The notes under the pieces: generated by a model
The model's input: the letters and a program-made list of their open reading frames with translations, nothing else
Database searches by the model: none
Told to the model about the DNA's origin: nothing
Part shown: positions 33,110-41,646 of the stretch, one piece after another
How the letters are laid out: every line of letters begins with the position of its first letter
Numbering within the stretch: the first letter of the stretch is position 1
Origin: Legionella spiritensis
GTDB lineage: Bacteria; Pseudomonadota; Gammaproteobacteria; Legionellales; Legionellaceae
NCBI RefSeq assembly: GCF_900186965.1
Contig: NZ_LT906457.1
Location: 1,824,501-1,888,500, forward strand
Direction: 5' to 3'
Length of the DNA: 64,000 nucleotides
Position numbers and translations under genes: made by a program

Positions 33110-35320
33110 ATGCAGCAAGTAAATCATATATCGGCAACTCAGAAAATCAGTACGTTCTCAAGAAACATAGCGAGGTTTTTTGACACCTTTACCGATACTA
33201 TTGACTTTCTTGGCCGGATTGGATGGCCTGTAATTGATTTGGCATTTCGAATATGGATAGCGCAGCAAGTATTAGTCTCAGCGATTCTTTTAACTAACCA
33301 ATGGGATACTGCGGTTTATTTAGCCCAAAATGAATACCCGGTTCCATGGTTATCTCCTGAATGGGAGGCGCTGTTAGGAATATTGGCACAATTTATTGGC
33401 GGTATTTCCCTTCTTTTTGGCTTGTTTACCCGATGTGGGGCAGCGATTATTGCAGTATTCGCGGCTATGACCCAAATTTATTATCAACCCATAGATCTTA
33501 ATTTGCTCTGGATCACATTAATGTTGGGCTATGTGTTGAGAGGGCCAGGTCCCCTTTCTCTTGATAATTTGTTTGAGCATGGATTTAGCAGAAGTCCTTT
33601 GCCATTTGCAATGGCGATTGTAACCTTTGTAGATAAAGCAAGGGGTTTTTTTTCAAGTTTGTTTTTATTTCTTTTACGTATCTGGTTAATGATTTCATTG
33701 TTGCTGGCCAATCAAAACGTCGAAATAATTTCTCCTGATAAGCTACAATCTCTTACGTCGTGGCTACCTTTAAGTTCAGCATCAATCGTTTTTAGCCATT
33801 TTTCATTATTTATTGCCCTTTTTTTGGGAGTTGGCTTTGCTACCCGCTTTGTTGCAATTCTGGGATTAATAGTTGTTCTTTTTAGTTTTACTCCAGAAGT
33901 AACGGGGTTTGATTTATACTGGGTGATGGTGATGGCCATTTTATTTGTTTCAGGTCCGGGATTCATATCATTGGATCATGTGATTTTTAATGCTTTGAAA
34001 AAACATTATCCGCAGCTTTCTGGCAAACCGGCATTTAGCCTGGACAACTTACCACGCGTAGTTATTATTGGTGCCGGGTTTGGGGGTATTGCTTGCGCCA
34101 AGGCATTACGTCATATGCCAGTCAAAATCACTTTAATTGACAGACATAATTATCATCTTTTCCAACCATTTTTATACCAGATTGCTACTGGAAGTCTCTC
34201 GCCAGCTGATATTGCCATTTCGATTCGATCCATATTTATAGAGCAATTTAATGCAGAAATATTATTGGGAGATGTTACAGATATTAATAAAGAGGAGCGA
34301 CTCGTTATAGCTGATAATTTTACCATTCCCTATGATTATCTGGTGATAGCAACAGGATCAACCCATAGCTATTTTGGTAAGGATAATTGGGCTCCTTATG
34401 CGCCAGGGTTAAAAACAATTAATGATGGTACCTCCGTACGTAGCCGCATAATCAGAACGTTTGAACTAGCCGAGCTTGCGCAAAGTGATGAAGAACACAA
34501 GCAATTGTTAAATTTCATCATTGTGGGAGCAGGACCTACTGGTGTTGAGCTTGCCGGGGCAATAGCGGAACTTGCACGATTTGGGTTCGTAAAGGAATTT
34601 CGTCACTTTGACCCATCGTCAGCAAATATTATCCTGGTTCAGGCGGCACCCCGCATTTTGCCCACTTTTTCAGAAAAAATCTCGGCAAAAGCTCACAGCT
34701 TTTTAGAAAGTCTGGGTGTTACAGTATTAGTGAATAGTATGGTCGAGCAAATTGATGGTGATGGCGTCATTATTAATAATGAAAGAATTTATTCAAAATC
34801 GGTTTTCTGGGCGGCGGGGGTTGCTGCTTCTCCGGCTGCAAAATGGCTTCAAGTAGACGCTGATCCAGCGGGTCGTGTTATAGTGAATGACGATCTGACC
34901 GTAGCTAATTACGCAAATATTTTTGTTATAGGCGATACTGCCGCCTCAAATGCCTGGAAAGGTAAGCCAGTACCTGGCATTGCTCCTGCCGCAAAACAAT
35001 GCGGTGTTTATGTAGCCAAAGTCATTTCTAAAAGGATTTATAATAATCAATCAAAAAACAAACCGTTCAAATACGTTCACTTGGGTAGCCTTGCTACTGT
35101 TGGTCGTAAAGCCGCCGTTGCTGAGTTTAATAGTTTTAAAATCAGCGGAGAACTGGCCTGGTGGTTTTGGGGCGGGATCCATGTCTTTTTCCTGGTTGGC
35201 TCTCGAAATCGTTTAAGTGTTATTTTAAACTGGTTTTGGTCTTATTATACGTTTCGTGCCAATAATTTGCTTATAACGGATGATTCATTGAAGACAAGAG
35301 ATAAATCAGAAACAAACTAA
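33110..35320 (+). CDS. DoxX-DoxX-NDH-2 fusion: membrane protein with C-terminal NADH:quinone oxidoreductase-like domain
   Basis: 736 residues, preceded by AAAGGGA 7 nt before the ATG. Residues about 45-150 and 190-300 are two DoxX modules, each ending in a GPG-x-x-SLD motif (RGPGPLSLDNL, SGPGFISLDHV). The first shares the QNEY-x-VP-x-x-SP loop with HvfD. From about 315 follows a type II NADH dehydrogenase: FAD motif VVIIGAGFGG, NAD motif IIVGAGPTGVELAG, FAD-binding IFVIGDTA, and a C-terminal amphipathic region (WWFWGGIHVFFLVG). It probably links NADH oxidation to a membrane electron carrier. Its TAA stop is at the border of a repeat element. Codon use is AT-rich. Confidence 0.87.
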   Translation: MQQVNHISATQKISTFSRNIARFFDTFTDTIDFLGRIGWPVIDLAFRIWIAQQVLVSAILLTNQWDTAVYLAQNEYPVPWLSPEWEALLGILAQFIGGISLLFGLFTRCGAAIIAVFAAMTQIYYQPIDLNLLWITLMLGYVLRGPGPLSLDNLFEHGFSRSPLPFAMAIVTFVDKARGFFSSLFLFLLRIWLMISLLLANQNVEIISPDKLQSLTSWLPLSSASIVFSHFSLFIALFLGVGFATRFVAILGLIVVLFSFTPEVTGFDLYWVMVMAILFVSGPGFISLDHVIFNALKKHYPQLSGKPAFSLDNLPRVVIIGAGFGGIACAKALRHMPVKITLIDRHNYHLFQPFLYQIATGSLSPADIAISIRSIFIEQFNAEILLGDVTDINKEERLVIADNFTIPYDYLVIATGSTHSYFGKDNWAPYAPGLKTINDGTSVRSRIIRTFELAELAQSDEEHKQLLNFIIVGAGPTGVELAGAIAELARFGFVKEFRHFDPSSANIILVQAAPRILPTFSEKISAKAHSFLESLGVTVLVNSMVEQIDGDGVIINNERIYSKSVFWAAGVAASPAAKWLQVDADPAGRVIVNDDLTVANYANIFVIGDTAASNAWKGKPVPGIAPAAKQCGVYVAKVISKRIYNNQSKNKPFKYVHLGSLATVGRKAAVAEFNSFKISGELAWWFWGGIHVFFLVGSRNRLSVILNWFWSYYTFRANNLLITDDSLKTRDKSETN

Positions 35321-35492
35321 TACCATTTCCATTTCGTATTGACAGGTTGGCTTGCACAGAATGTTTGTCTTTTTGTCATCCCCGCGAAGGCGGGGATCCA
35401 TACTGAATCAAGCACTGAGCCACATCAGGAATGGTTTCCCGCCTTCGCGGGAATGACAGTTAACCTGTCAAAATTAAATGGAAACAGTACTA
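35318..35492 (-). repeat. Element family A, intact 175-bp copy, inverted relative to 32759
   Basis: The reverse complement matches the copy at 32759-32933 with only about three differences near one end. Length and both internal hairpins are the same. The left edge supplies the TAA stop of the DoxX-NDH gene (35318-35320). No coding content. Confidence 0.88.
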
Positions 35493-35546
35493 ATTGGTGT
35501 AAGGGCTTACGGAGCCTAAGCACAGATAACCTCATAACGACAGCCT

Positions 35547-36512
35547 CTAATAAAACGTCCAGATGATATTCATTGCCGAAAGATATTGTATTTTATCCTG
35601 TACGCCATTTAATTGTTGCAGCAGGGGCAATGAAACACCTAATTGCACTATGAACTGTTTGGTCGAATAGGAAAGTGACGGCGTCATATACACAATATTG
35701 CCGCCGGAATCCGGATCATATTGACCGGCAATTTTATCTTTTTTATCGTATTCGCCATCCACTTCCAGTAAACCAAACAGAATATATTTGTTGGTTGCGC
35801 TCGCAATGTTTCGACCCAATCCAAATTGATAATAATATTGGGAACCTCGATGAATGTTTTGATACGGTGCGATCCAGGTGCCTCCAGGAGAAACGAACCA
35901 ATACCAGTCCACATACATACGATTGAAAGTACCGCCAATAAAATAACTGGGCGTGCCATAACCGGTTGCGGGATCTTTGCGAGCCGAACCCGTGGGCGCC
36001 TTTGCCGCCACAAGTACAGTGGCCTGTGCCGTATAGAGCCGGTTGGAAGCGTTATAGAAAGCGTACTCCGCCTGAAATCCCGTATCCCCTATCCCCGAGG
36101 AATGTCGAAAGTCCTCAATATAATTAACCGCGACCGGTAGATAAACTAATACCGCCAATGAGTCGCTTATCCCATAATTCAATGCGGCGGTGATATTGGG
36201 ATATTGCTCGTTGGCCAATTGCTGATAAGAAGGCTGCAGAAATATCTGGGTATTACCCTTGTCAACAATATCCTGGCCAAACGAATAAAAAGGCCCGGGC
36301 TGCTGCGCCGTGGGCAGGGAATAATTACCGGTCTCGGGAGGTGCATCCGGCGCAATTGCCTTCGGATTGGTTTTTGCAAACAATGGCGTCAGAAATAAGG
36401 CACACACCACTATAAGCAAGACGTGATGATTTTTTCTAGCAGGCAACCTTATCGCTTTCAAACACGATAACCCTGGCGAAAACAACACGCTGTCATCAGA
36501 AACAACAACCAT
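35547..36512 (-). CDS. Outer-membrane beta-barrel protein, MetA-pathway phenol-degradation family-like
   Basis: 321 residues. A signal peptide lies after a 27-residue leader (hydrophobic segment LLIVVCALFLTPLFA), so the true start may be a TTG or GTG inside; ATG 36512 is used here. The rest alternates short polar turns with Tyr/Phe-rich strands and ends in IIWTFY, the aromatic C-terminus of outer-membrane barrels. Organisation fits the MetA-pathway phenol-degradation family of putative channels. The first codons lie within the 39-bp repeat. Substrate is unknown. The GC content is higher than in the hvf genes. Confidence 0.65.
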   Translation of the reverse strand: MVVVSDDSVLFSPGLSCLKAIRLPARKNHHVLLIVVCALFLTPLFAKTNPKAIAPDAPPETGNYSLPTAQQPGPFYSFGQDIVDKGNTQIFLQPSYQQLANEQYPNITAALNYGISDSLAVLVYLPVAVNYIEDFRHSSGIGDTGFQAEYAFYNASNRLYTAQATVLVAAKAPTGSARKDPATGYGTPSYFIGGTFNRMYVDWYWFVSPGGTWIAPYQNIHRGSQYYYQFGLGRNIASATNKYILFGLLEVDGEYDKKDKIAGQYDPDSGGNIVYMTPSLSYSTKQFIVQLGVSLPLLQQLNGVQDKIQYLSAMNIIWTFY

Positions 36513-36530
36513 ATCGGTAATCCATTTCAG
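36492..36530 (+). repeat. 39-bp direct repeat, right copy
   Basis: 35 of 39 bases match the copy at 29984-30022. It overlaps the first codons of the outer-membrane-protein gene. The adjacent CATTCC-C-GGAATG palindrome (36533-36545) is an additional small hairpin. The remainder of the gap to 36826 shows only a promoter. Confidence 0.6.
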
Positions 36531-36789
36531 GTCATTCCCGGAATGATTTTATCCGGAGGTACTCATCAAACGGACATATTGATGTTTCCTGAGTCCATCC
36601 ATTATTAGAACGTATAATACTTCCTTTCGTCAACCAGGAGCTCTTCTGTAAACGGGCGTAGTTTGCTTATTTTATCCAATCCGGTCTATTTATAGGCAAT
36701 CCCGTAAATATCCGGATGAAAAGCGCGTAAAACCGAATGCCCACACCCAGAGGTGTACTCAATTCACGAAGATCAAATAATAGACAAAG

Positions 36790-36798
36790 TGCTATAAT
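36790..36798 (+). promoter_or_regulatory. Extended -10 promoter element for the gene at 36833
   Basis: TGCTATAAT, identical to the element at 2583, lies 34 nt upstream of ATG 36833. There is no good -35 box. Confidence 0.5.
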
Positions 36799-36832
36799 AT
36801 AGCTACATATTATACATTCCGGTTTATTGATT

Positions 36833-37906
36833 ATGAGAAAATCTCGTTTTTTCGGCAAAGGTAGTGGGTCTCAATGGGACAAACTTATAAATATAAATTC
36901 CGCCATGTGGTCAACGAGGTCAACGGAGTCAAGGGTTCTTTCAAAAGGATATACTCCCATATCGATAGGCGGATCAAAGCTTGACAAAAATAACGTCGTA
37001 GTCAAACTGAAAACATTAAGAACCAGTAGCTTGGTAGCACGAACCATGCGTGACGTGGAATTTGACAGACAAAGAAGAAAATGGCTGAAAAGCCCGAATC
37101 AAATAGTACCGCTGGGGCTGCAGGGTCAGGCGCAGTTGGTTTCGTATGATAAAGAAAATGGCACGGTTGATATGGAACAAACTGCGAAAAATTACCGTGG
37201 GCATCACCAACCCGAATCGTCTGAACACATTGGCTTCGGGCTATCGTATTCTGATGAATACACGTTATACCACCTGATGACGCTGGTAAGTGGTAATTCC
37301 AGTATTGTTCTGGTGGATCCGACTATATTACCCGACACTCATAAATATCACCAAAGCGTCAGCAGCGGCCCTATCGTATACGACCCTGATGGTACCCCAA
37401 GTATCCACACCCACGAGAATGAAATCACCCTTCAGGATGTTCCGTCCTTTCTTATCGCAGGCGCCATCAGAAGAGTCGGCCGGCGAGTGGAAATAGCAAC
37501 GAATCCATTTTTTATTGACGTACACAATCCTGAAACTCCCAGGGAAATTGTGAGAAAATCGCAAGAAGCCACCATGGCATTTTTAAATTTAAGCACTATT
37601 GACAGAACCGGAAGTCCCATACCCGGCATGGGGCGGATATCAGAGCAGGAAATCTCCGAGATCGTTACTGAAGTAGTAGCTCTTAACATGGAAGTTAACC
37701 TTGAAATATTGTCAATGAGCGGTCAAGAACAGGATATCTACTACTCAATCCTGCAAGAAATGAGACAACATCAACACAAGCCTTCCACAACATACCACTC
37801 TATTGAGGTGGTAGAGGATACAGAGCAAAAGAAAGAAGGCGTTGACACCGGGAAAGAGGAAATCAGCCCCGAACAGGAAGAAAGCGGTCCAAAAACTAAA
37901 ATTTAG
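36833..37906 (+). CDS. Orphan protein with Glu-rich C-terminus, candidate effector
   Basis: 357 residues from ATG 36833; TTG 36827 would add two. The N-terminus is basic and Ser-rich. The centre contains HTHENEITLQDVPSFLIAGAI, a His-x-His-Glu segment that could bind metal. The last 40 residues are packed with Glu and Lys (EVVEDTEQKKEGVD, then EEISPEQEES), resembling the E-block often seen in Dot/Icm substrates. I recognise no family. It is monocistronic with its own promoter and terminator. Confidence 0.6.
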   Translation: MRKSRFFGKGSGSQWDKLININSAMWSTRSTESRVLSKGYTPISIGGSKLDKNNVVVKLKTLRTSSLVARTMRDVEFDRQRRKWLKSPNQIVPLGLQGQAQLVSYDKENGTVDMEQTAKNYRGHHQPESSEHIGFGLSYSDEYTLYHLMTLVSGNSSIVLVDPTILPDTHKYHQSVSSGPIVYDPDGTPSIHTHENEITLQDVPSFLIAGAIRRVGRRVEIATNPFFIDVHNPETPREIVRKSQEATMAFLNLSTIDRTGSPIPGMGRISEQEISEIVTEVVALNMEVNLEILSMSGQEQDIYYSILQEMRQHQHKPSTTYHSIEVVEDTEQKKEGVDTGKEEISPEQEESGPKTKI

Positions 37907-37930
37907 CGCCGGGCGTACCGTTTTATTTAC

Positions 37931-37955
37931 AGGGAGAGCGATGTCTCCCTTTTTT
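37931..37955 (+). terminator. Rho-independent terminator after the orphan gene
   Basis: AGGGAGA and TCTCCCT form a 7-bp stem with a 6-nt loop (GCGATG), followed by a T6 tract. It starts 25 nt after the stop at 37906. Confidence 0.75.
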
Positions 37956-38120
37956 CTATTCCGGATTCACCGAGCCTGAAAATAACCCACCATTTTTTCG
38001 TTTCAATACACCCCCAAGAAAATCATAATTTGAACAATTTGTTTGCTTTATGTAAAATAATGTCTTAAAATATACCGTCACTCATCTCGACAAGCCCTGT
38101 TTTTAAAGAAAGGAATACCC

Positions 38121-38441
38121 ATGTTTAAAAGATTGGCAACAACACGAAACAGCAGCAATTTTTTTGCACGATCATTCGCCACCAGCAACAGTCCAAGACC
38201 ACCATTTCAGGTGCGCGTCCCAATCAGCACAAATAGCGAAATCTTTGCCGCCATCCGATCCAATGAAGAAGACGCCAGTAAACTTAAGCAGTTAGGTGAC
38301 ACGTTAAAGGCCCAGCATTATGAGGTTCATCATAGAGACGGCGAACTTTTTGTTGCGCAAACCAGAGAAAAATTGCTCCATGATATCGATCAAGCTGCAA
38401 GCGAGGTTGAGCATCAACCTGCCGGTCAATACAAACCTTAG
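38121..38441 (+). CDS. Small protein with mitochondrial-presequence-like N-terminus
   Basis: 106 residues; AAGGA lies 7 nt before the ATG. Residues 1-29 hold Lys/Arg at 3, 4, 9, 17 and 26 and no Asp or Glu, are rich in Ser, Thr and Phe, and contain ARSFATS, which fits the R-x-F/Y followed by Ala/Ser form of the mitochondrial processing site. The rest, from about 45, is an amphipathic acidic/basic mixture with no recognised domain. It could be an effector addressed to mitochondria, or the resemblance may be chance. No signal peptide of bacterial type is present. Confidence 0.55.
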   Translation: MFKRLATTRNSSNFFARSFATSNSPRPPFQVRVPISTNSEIFAAIRSNEEDASKLKQLGDTLKAQHYEVHHRDGELFVAQTREKLLHDIDQAASEVEHQPAGQYKP

Positions 38442-38477
38442 GTTCACAGAACCCGGCAGGATTATCCTCTCCTGCCG
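38441..38477. other. Palindrome and hairpin between convergent genes
   Basis: GGTTCACAGAACC (38441-38453) is an odd palindrome that repeats the outer ends of the family B element at 41395-41579. Adjacent CGGCAGGA/TCCTGCCG (38454-38477) gives an 8-bp stem. No T-run follows on either strand, so termination is only possible. Confidence 0.4.
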
Positions 38478-38980
38478 CGCTCAGGATTGCGATATTGCAA
38501 CCACAGTAACGCGAAACCGATAATCGGCAGGAAGATGTCGGACCAGAAAATAACGCCAGCGTTACCGGGAGCAAAATTATGGGCCACAATCATTTGATAG
38601 ATATGTCCGCCGGCTGCTCCCCATAAAAACATGGCCGGCGCAATAACCGTTGCCGCTCGAAATCCAAGCCCGCCAAAGAAACTGATGACGCCGACGACGG
38701 CAAACCCCAGGCTTGCGAAACCGACTTCCAGCTGAAACGGGCTTTGCGACCAGCCGATAAACTGAGCGGCCATCTCCCCGAAAAACACGTGCATGACGAA
38801 GTTATAGAAGGAACTGATACCAATGTTAAACAACAGGTAATAGGAAAACAGAATGTCAATAACCGTGGCCTTCTGCAATGGCCTGGGCTTAAAAGCCAAT
38901 GAAACTCCGGCAAACAGCAGGCTTAAAACAAAAAAAGTCAATGTAAAATTACTTATTACAAAAATAATCAACTGTTCCAC
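38462..38980 (-). CDS. DUF6790-type integral membrane protein
   Basis: 172 residues with five to six predicted membrane helices. The conserved YYLLFNIGISSFYNFVMHVFF and FLWGAAGGHIYQM segments fit the DUF6790 family. The C-terminus is short and basic (RNPERGRRG), predicted cytosolic. Function is unknown. It is followed upstream, after 64 nt, by egtD on the same strand, but co-transcription is uncertain. Confidence 0.7.
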   Translation of the reverse strand: MEQLIIFVISNFTLTFFVLSLLFAGVSLAFKPRPLQKATVIDILFSYYLLFNIGISSFYNFVMHVFFGEMAAQFIGWSQSPFQLEVGFASLGFAVVGVISFFGGLGFRAATVIAPAMFLWGAAGGHIYQMIVAHNFAPGNAGVIFWSDIFLPIIGFALLWLQYRNPERGRRG

Positions 38981-39044
38981 GTTCGCTACCTCCCGGTATC
39001 ATTGCCTTTGTTATAAAAATGTTATCGTCAACACGCCACATGAC

Positions 39045-40046
39045 CTAAATCGTATTGCTTTTATCAACCTGCCACAATGAATCGATAAAGTAGTTTTTAC
39101 TGTCGGTAAAATTTTGAAGACGCTGAAAACCATTATCATGGGCCAGCTGTGTAATTTGAGTCGGCAGGTATTTAAACGAATACTCCACATGAATGGGCTC
39201 CAGCAGGTGGAAATGAAAGGTTCGATTTAACTTTCCGATAACAACATCCTGTTCGCAGCGACTCAGCAAATAACTTTCCATTGCCCCGGAATGAACATTG
39301 TAAACACCATAATGTTCAAATTGATCAATAATAAAATTGGCATCCAGTTCGGTGTTCATACGCCGTAATAAATTCAGATTAAACTGACGGGTAATCCCGT
39401 CACTATCATTATATGCCCGAGTCAGGACATGGATATCCTTGCGCAAATCAAAACCAATCAACAGATAATCACCATGATTAAGGGATTGCCAAAGATTACG
39501 GAGAAATTGATTGGCGGCGGCAAAATCATAATTACCAATGCTCGAACCCAGAAAAAGAACCAGATTTTTGTGTGAGGAATGGCGGGTAAGCCACTGAATA
39601 CCGTGCAAATAATCTGCCTTAAGACCCGTGATATCAAGCCGGGGCCACTGTTTTGCAATTTTTTTTTCAAGATCAATCAGATATTGCCGGGATATATCCA
39701 CCGGATAGTAGGTAAAGCGCAAATTCCGTGTCATGAATTCATCAAGCAACAGACTGGTTTTAATACCCTCTCCTGGCCCTAATTCAATAAGGTTGCATGT
39801 CTCTTTGGTAAGAAAACCGGCAATTTCCTGTTTGTAACGAGTTAAAATGTCCAACTCGCAATTGGTCAAATAATAATCCGGATGACGGGTGATCTCGTTA
39901 AACAACTTCGAACCGTTGGCGTCATAAAAATATTTTGACGGAATTCGCTTGGTCGGCATCGACAAGCCATGATTAATATCGCGCAGGAAGTCTCTGTCGC
40001 CCTCCTCCTCAAACCGATCATCAATGATCTGAATCGTTGCGCCCAT
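39045..40046 (-). CDS. egtD: L-histidine N-alpha-methyltransferase EgtD
   Basis: 333 residues, the usual EgtD length, with AAGGA before the ATG. SAM and histidine site landmarks are PSKYFYDANGSKLFNEIT, IELGPGEGIKTSLLL and LFLGSSIGNYD. The enzyme adds three methyl groups to histidine to form hercynine, the first step of ergothioneine synthesis. It starts 11 nt after egtB on the same strand. egtA, egtC and egtE are not in the window. Confidence 0.93.
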   Translation of the reverse strand: MGATIQIIDDRFEEEGDRDFLRDINHGLSMPTKRIPSKYFYDANGSKLFNEITRHPDYYLTNCELDILTRYKQEIAGFLTKETCNLIELGPGEGIKTSLLLDEFMTRNLRFTYYPVDISRQYLIDLEKKIAKQWPRLDITGLKADYLHGIQWLTRHSSHKNLVLFLGSSIGNYDFAAANQFLRNLWQSLNHGDYLLIGFDLRKDIHVLTRAYNDSDGITRQFNLNLLRRMNTELDANFIIDQFEHYGVYNVHSGAMESYLLSRCEQDVVIGKLNRTFHFHLLEPIHVEYSFKYLPTQITQLAHDNGFQRLQNFTDSKNYFIDSLWQVDKSNTI

Positions 40047-40057
40047 AAGTTGTTTCC

Positions 40058-41332
40058 TTACATAGTGACAGCCAGTCTAATACCACAAAATGACCACCGT
40101 TTCTCCGGCTGATAAAAATTACGGTAGGTGGGGCGAATGTGATCACGGGGCGTCACGCAACATCCTCCCCGCAACACCATTTGGTTATTCATAAATTTCC
40201 CGTTATATTCGCCCAGGCTGCCGGGTAATGGCTTGTAACCAGGATAAGGCAGGTAAGCACTTGCCGTCCATTCCCATAAATCACCGAAAAATTGCTGTGC
40301 GACACCGTCAGCCGCCTTGTCACAAGCCTGCGGATGAAAGAGTCCGGACTCCATGAAATGACCTTCATTACAAATGAGGCCGCTTCGCAAGACAAAATAT
40401 TCCCATTCTTCCTCGGTAGGTAAGCGATACCCGCGCCATCGTGCATAGGCATCAGCCTCATAGTAGCTCACATGGCTGACCGGCTCACAAGGATCCAGTT
40501 CTTTCAGCCCGGACAGGGTAAAGACATGCCACCGATCGTTCTGCCTGCTCCAGTAAAGCGGAGACTGCCAGCCGAAACGTTGTATGGCATCCCAACCATC
40601 GGCCAGCCACCATTGCGGCTGGGAATAGCCGCCCTGCTCGATAAATTGCAGATAATCCCCGTTCGTCACCAGCTTTGGCGCTATGGCATAGGGGTTGATA
40701 AACGCCTGATGTTGCGGCCTCTCGTTATCAAAACAGAAACCGTCACCAAAATAACCAATCGTGGTTAAACCACCCTCCATGGCTATGGATGGTTCGCTAC
40801 TACCACCGCCTGTACACACACTCCGGGAGGAAGACAAGGATCGGTAAACGGGTAAATCCGGTTGAATGGAAAGATTATGTTTGATGTCCATGAACAAAAG
40901 CTCTTGATGCTGCTGTTCATGCTGCAGGCCAACCTCAATGATCGGCGCAATAGCCACAAATTCCTCCTCCGTCGCCCGGATCAGAAGATTTAAAACCCCT
41001 TCATCAACGCTCCGGCGATAGGCATACACCGTTTCGGCTGACGGTCTGGACAGCAAACCTCTACGGGGCCTCGGATAAGGGCTGCCAATAGTCTGATAAT
41101 AGGAGTTAAACAAATAATTGAAATGGGGATCAAATTCTTTGTAGCCACACGGCTTGTCGCTTAAAACAAAGGTTTCAAAAAACCACGAGGTGTGTGCCAG
41201 ATGCCACTTTGGAGGACTGACATCCTCACAACTCTGAATGACATAATCCTCGGTAATTAGAGGATGACAAATCTCTTCGGTAGTTTTTCTAACCGCTTGA
41301 AATCGTTCGCTGAGTTGTTTACGTGTTATCAA
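40058..41332 (-). CDS. egtB: Ergothioneine biosynthesis sulfoxide synthase EgtB
   Basis: About 424 residues from TTG 41332 (GAGA just upstream); ATG 41410 is an in-frame alternative with a less likely 26-residue extension. An N-terminal DinB-like bundle carries the iron ligands HLAHTSWFFE and H-x3-H-x-E (LQHEQQHQELL); the C-terminal FGE-sulfatase domain has DLWEWTASAYLPYPG and VLRGGC. The enzyme joins hercynine to a thiol donor (gamma-glutamylcysteine or cysteine) with oxygen. It is the first gene of egtBD. A family B repeat lies just upstream in its likely promoter region. Confidence 0.92.
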   Translation of the reverse strand: MITRKQLSERFQAVRKTTEEICHPLITEDYVIQSCEDVSPPKWHLAHTSWFFETFVLSDKPCGYKEFDPHFNYLFNSYYQTIGSPYPRPRRGLLSRPSAETVYAYRRSVDEGVLNLLIRATEEEFVAIAPIIEVGLQHEQQHQELLFMDIKHNLSIQPDLPVYRSLSSSRSVCTGGGSSEPSIAMEGGLTTIGYFGDGFCFDNERPQHQAFINPYAIAPKLVTNGDYLQFIEQGGYSQPQWWLADGWDAIQRFGWQSPLYWSRQNDRWHVFTLSGLKELDPCEPVSHVSYYEADAYARWRGYRLPTEEEWEYFVLRSGLICNEGHFMESGLFHPQACDKAADGVAQQFFGDLWEWTASAYLPYPGYKPLPGSLGEYNGKFMNNQMVLRGGCCVTPRDHIRPTYRNFYQPEKRWSFCGIRLAVTM

Positions 41333-41394
41333 AATAATCTCTTTCCATATCTTAATAATTAAACTAAAAAAACACGTATCGCATTGAATATTAT

Positions 41395-41579
41395 AGGTTC
41401 TGTGAACCAATTTTTCTTCGCACCATTTTTGCGAAAAGGCAGTAGCCCGTAAAGAGGCCTATGGCCGTATTGCGGGTTTGGTGTGCCAATTATGAACGTT
41501 ATCCCGCATTACAGCGAAGCCTTCATGACGGGCTACAGGAAATTATTATTTTCGGAAAAAAATTTGTTCACAGAACCTA
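41395..41579 (+). repeat. Element family B, long copy with outer inverted repeats
   Basis: AGGTTCTGTGAAC (41395-41407) and GTTCACAGAACCT (41567-41579) form perfect 13-bp outer inverted repeats. Inside lies the family core of about 100 bp, from AGTAGCCCGT (41441) to ACGGGCTACAGG. It shares GGCCGTATTGCGGGTTTGG and ATCCCGCATTACAGCG with the copy at 23938. It sits between egtB and the czc operon terminator. Confidence 0.75.
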
Positions 41580-41595
41580 GAGTGTATAGCAATTT

Positions 41596-41635
41596 AAAAA
41601 TGAAATAAACGACGTCATGTTCTTCGCAGACGTCG
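41596..41635 (-). terminator. Terminator candidate of the czcCBA operon
   Basis: On the minus strand CGACGTC and GACGTCG form a 7-bp stem with a 12-nt loop, followed by TTTATTTCATTTTT. It starts 12 nt after the czcA stop. Confidence 0.6.
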
Positions 41636-41646
41636 GGAAAATCCGT

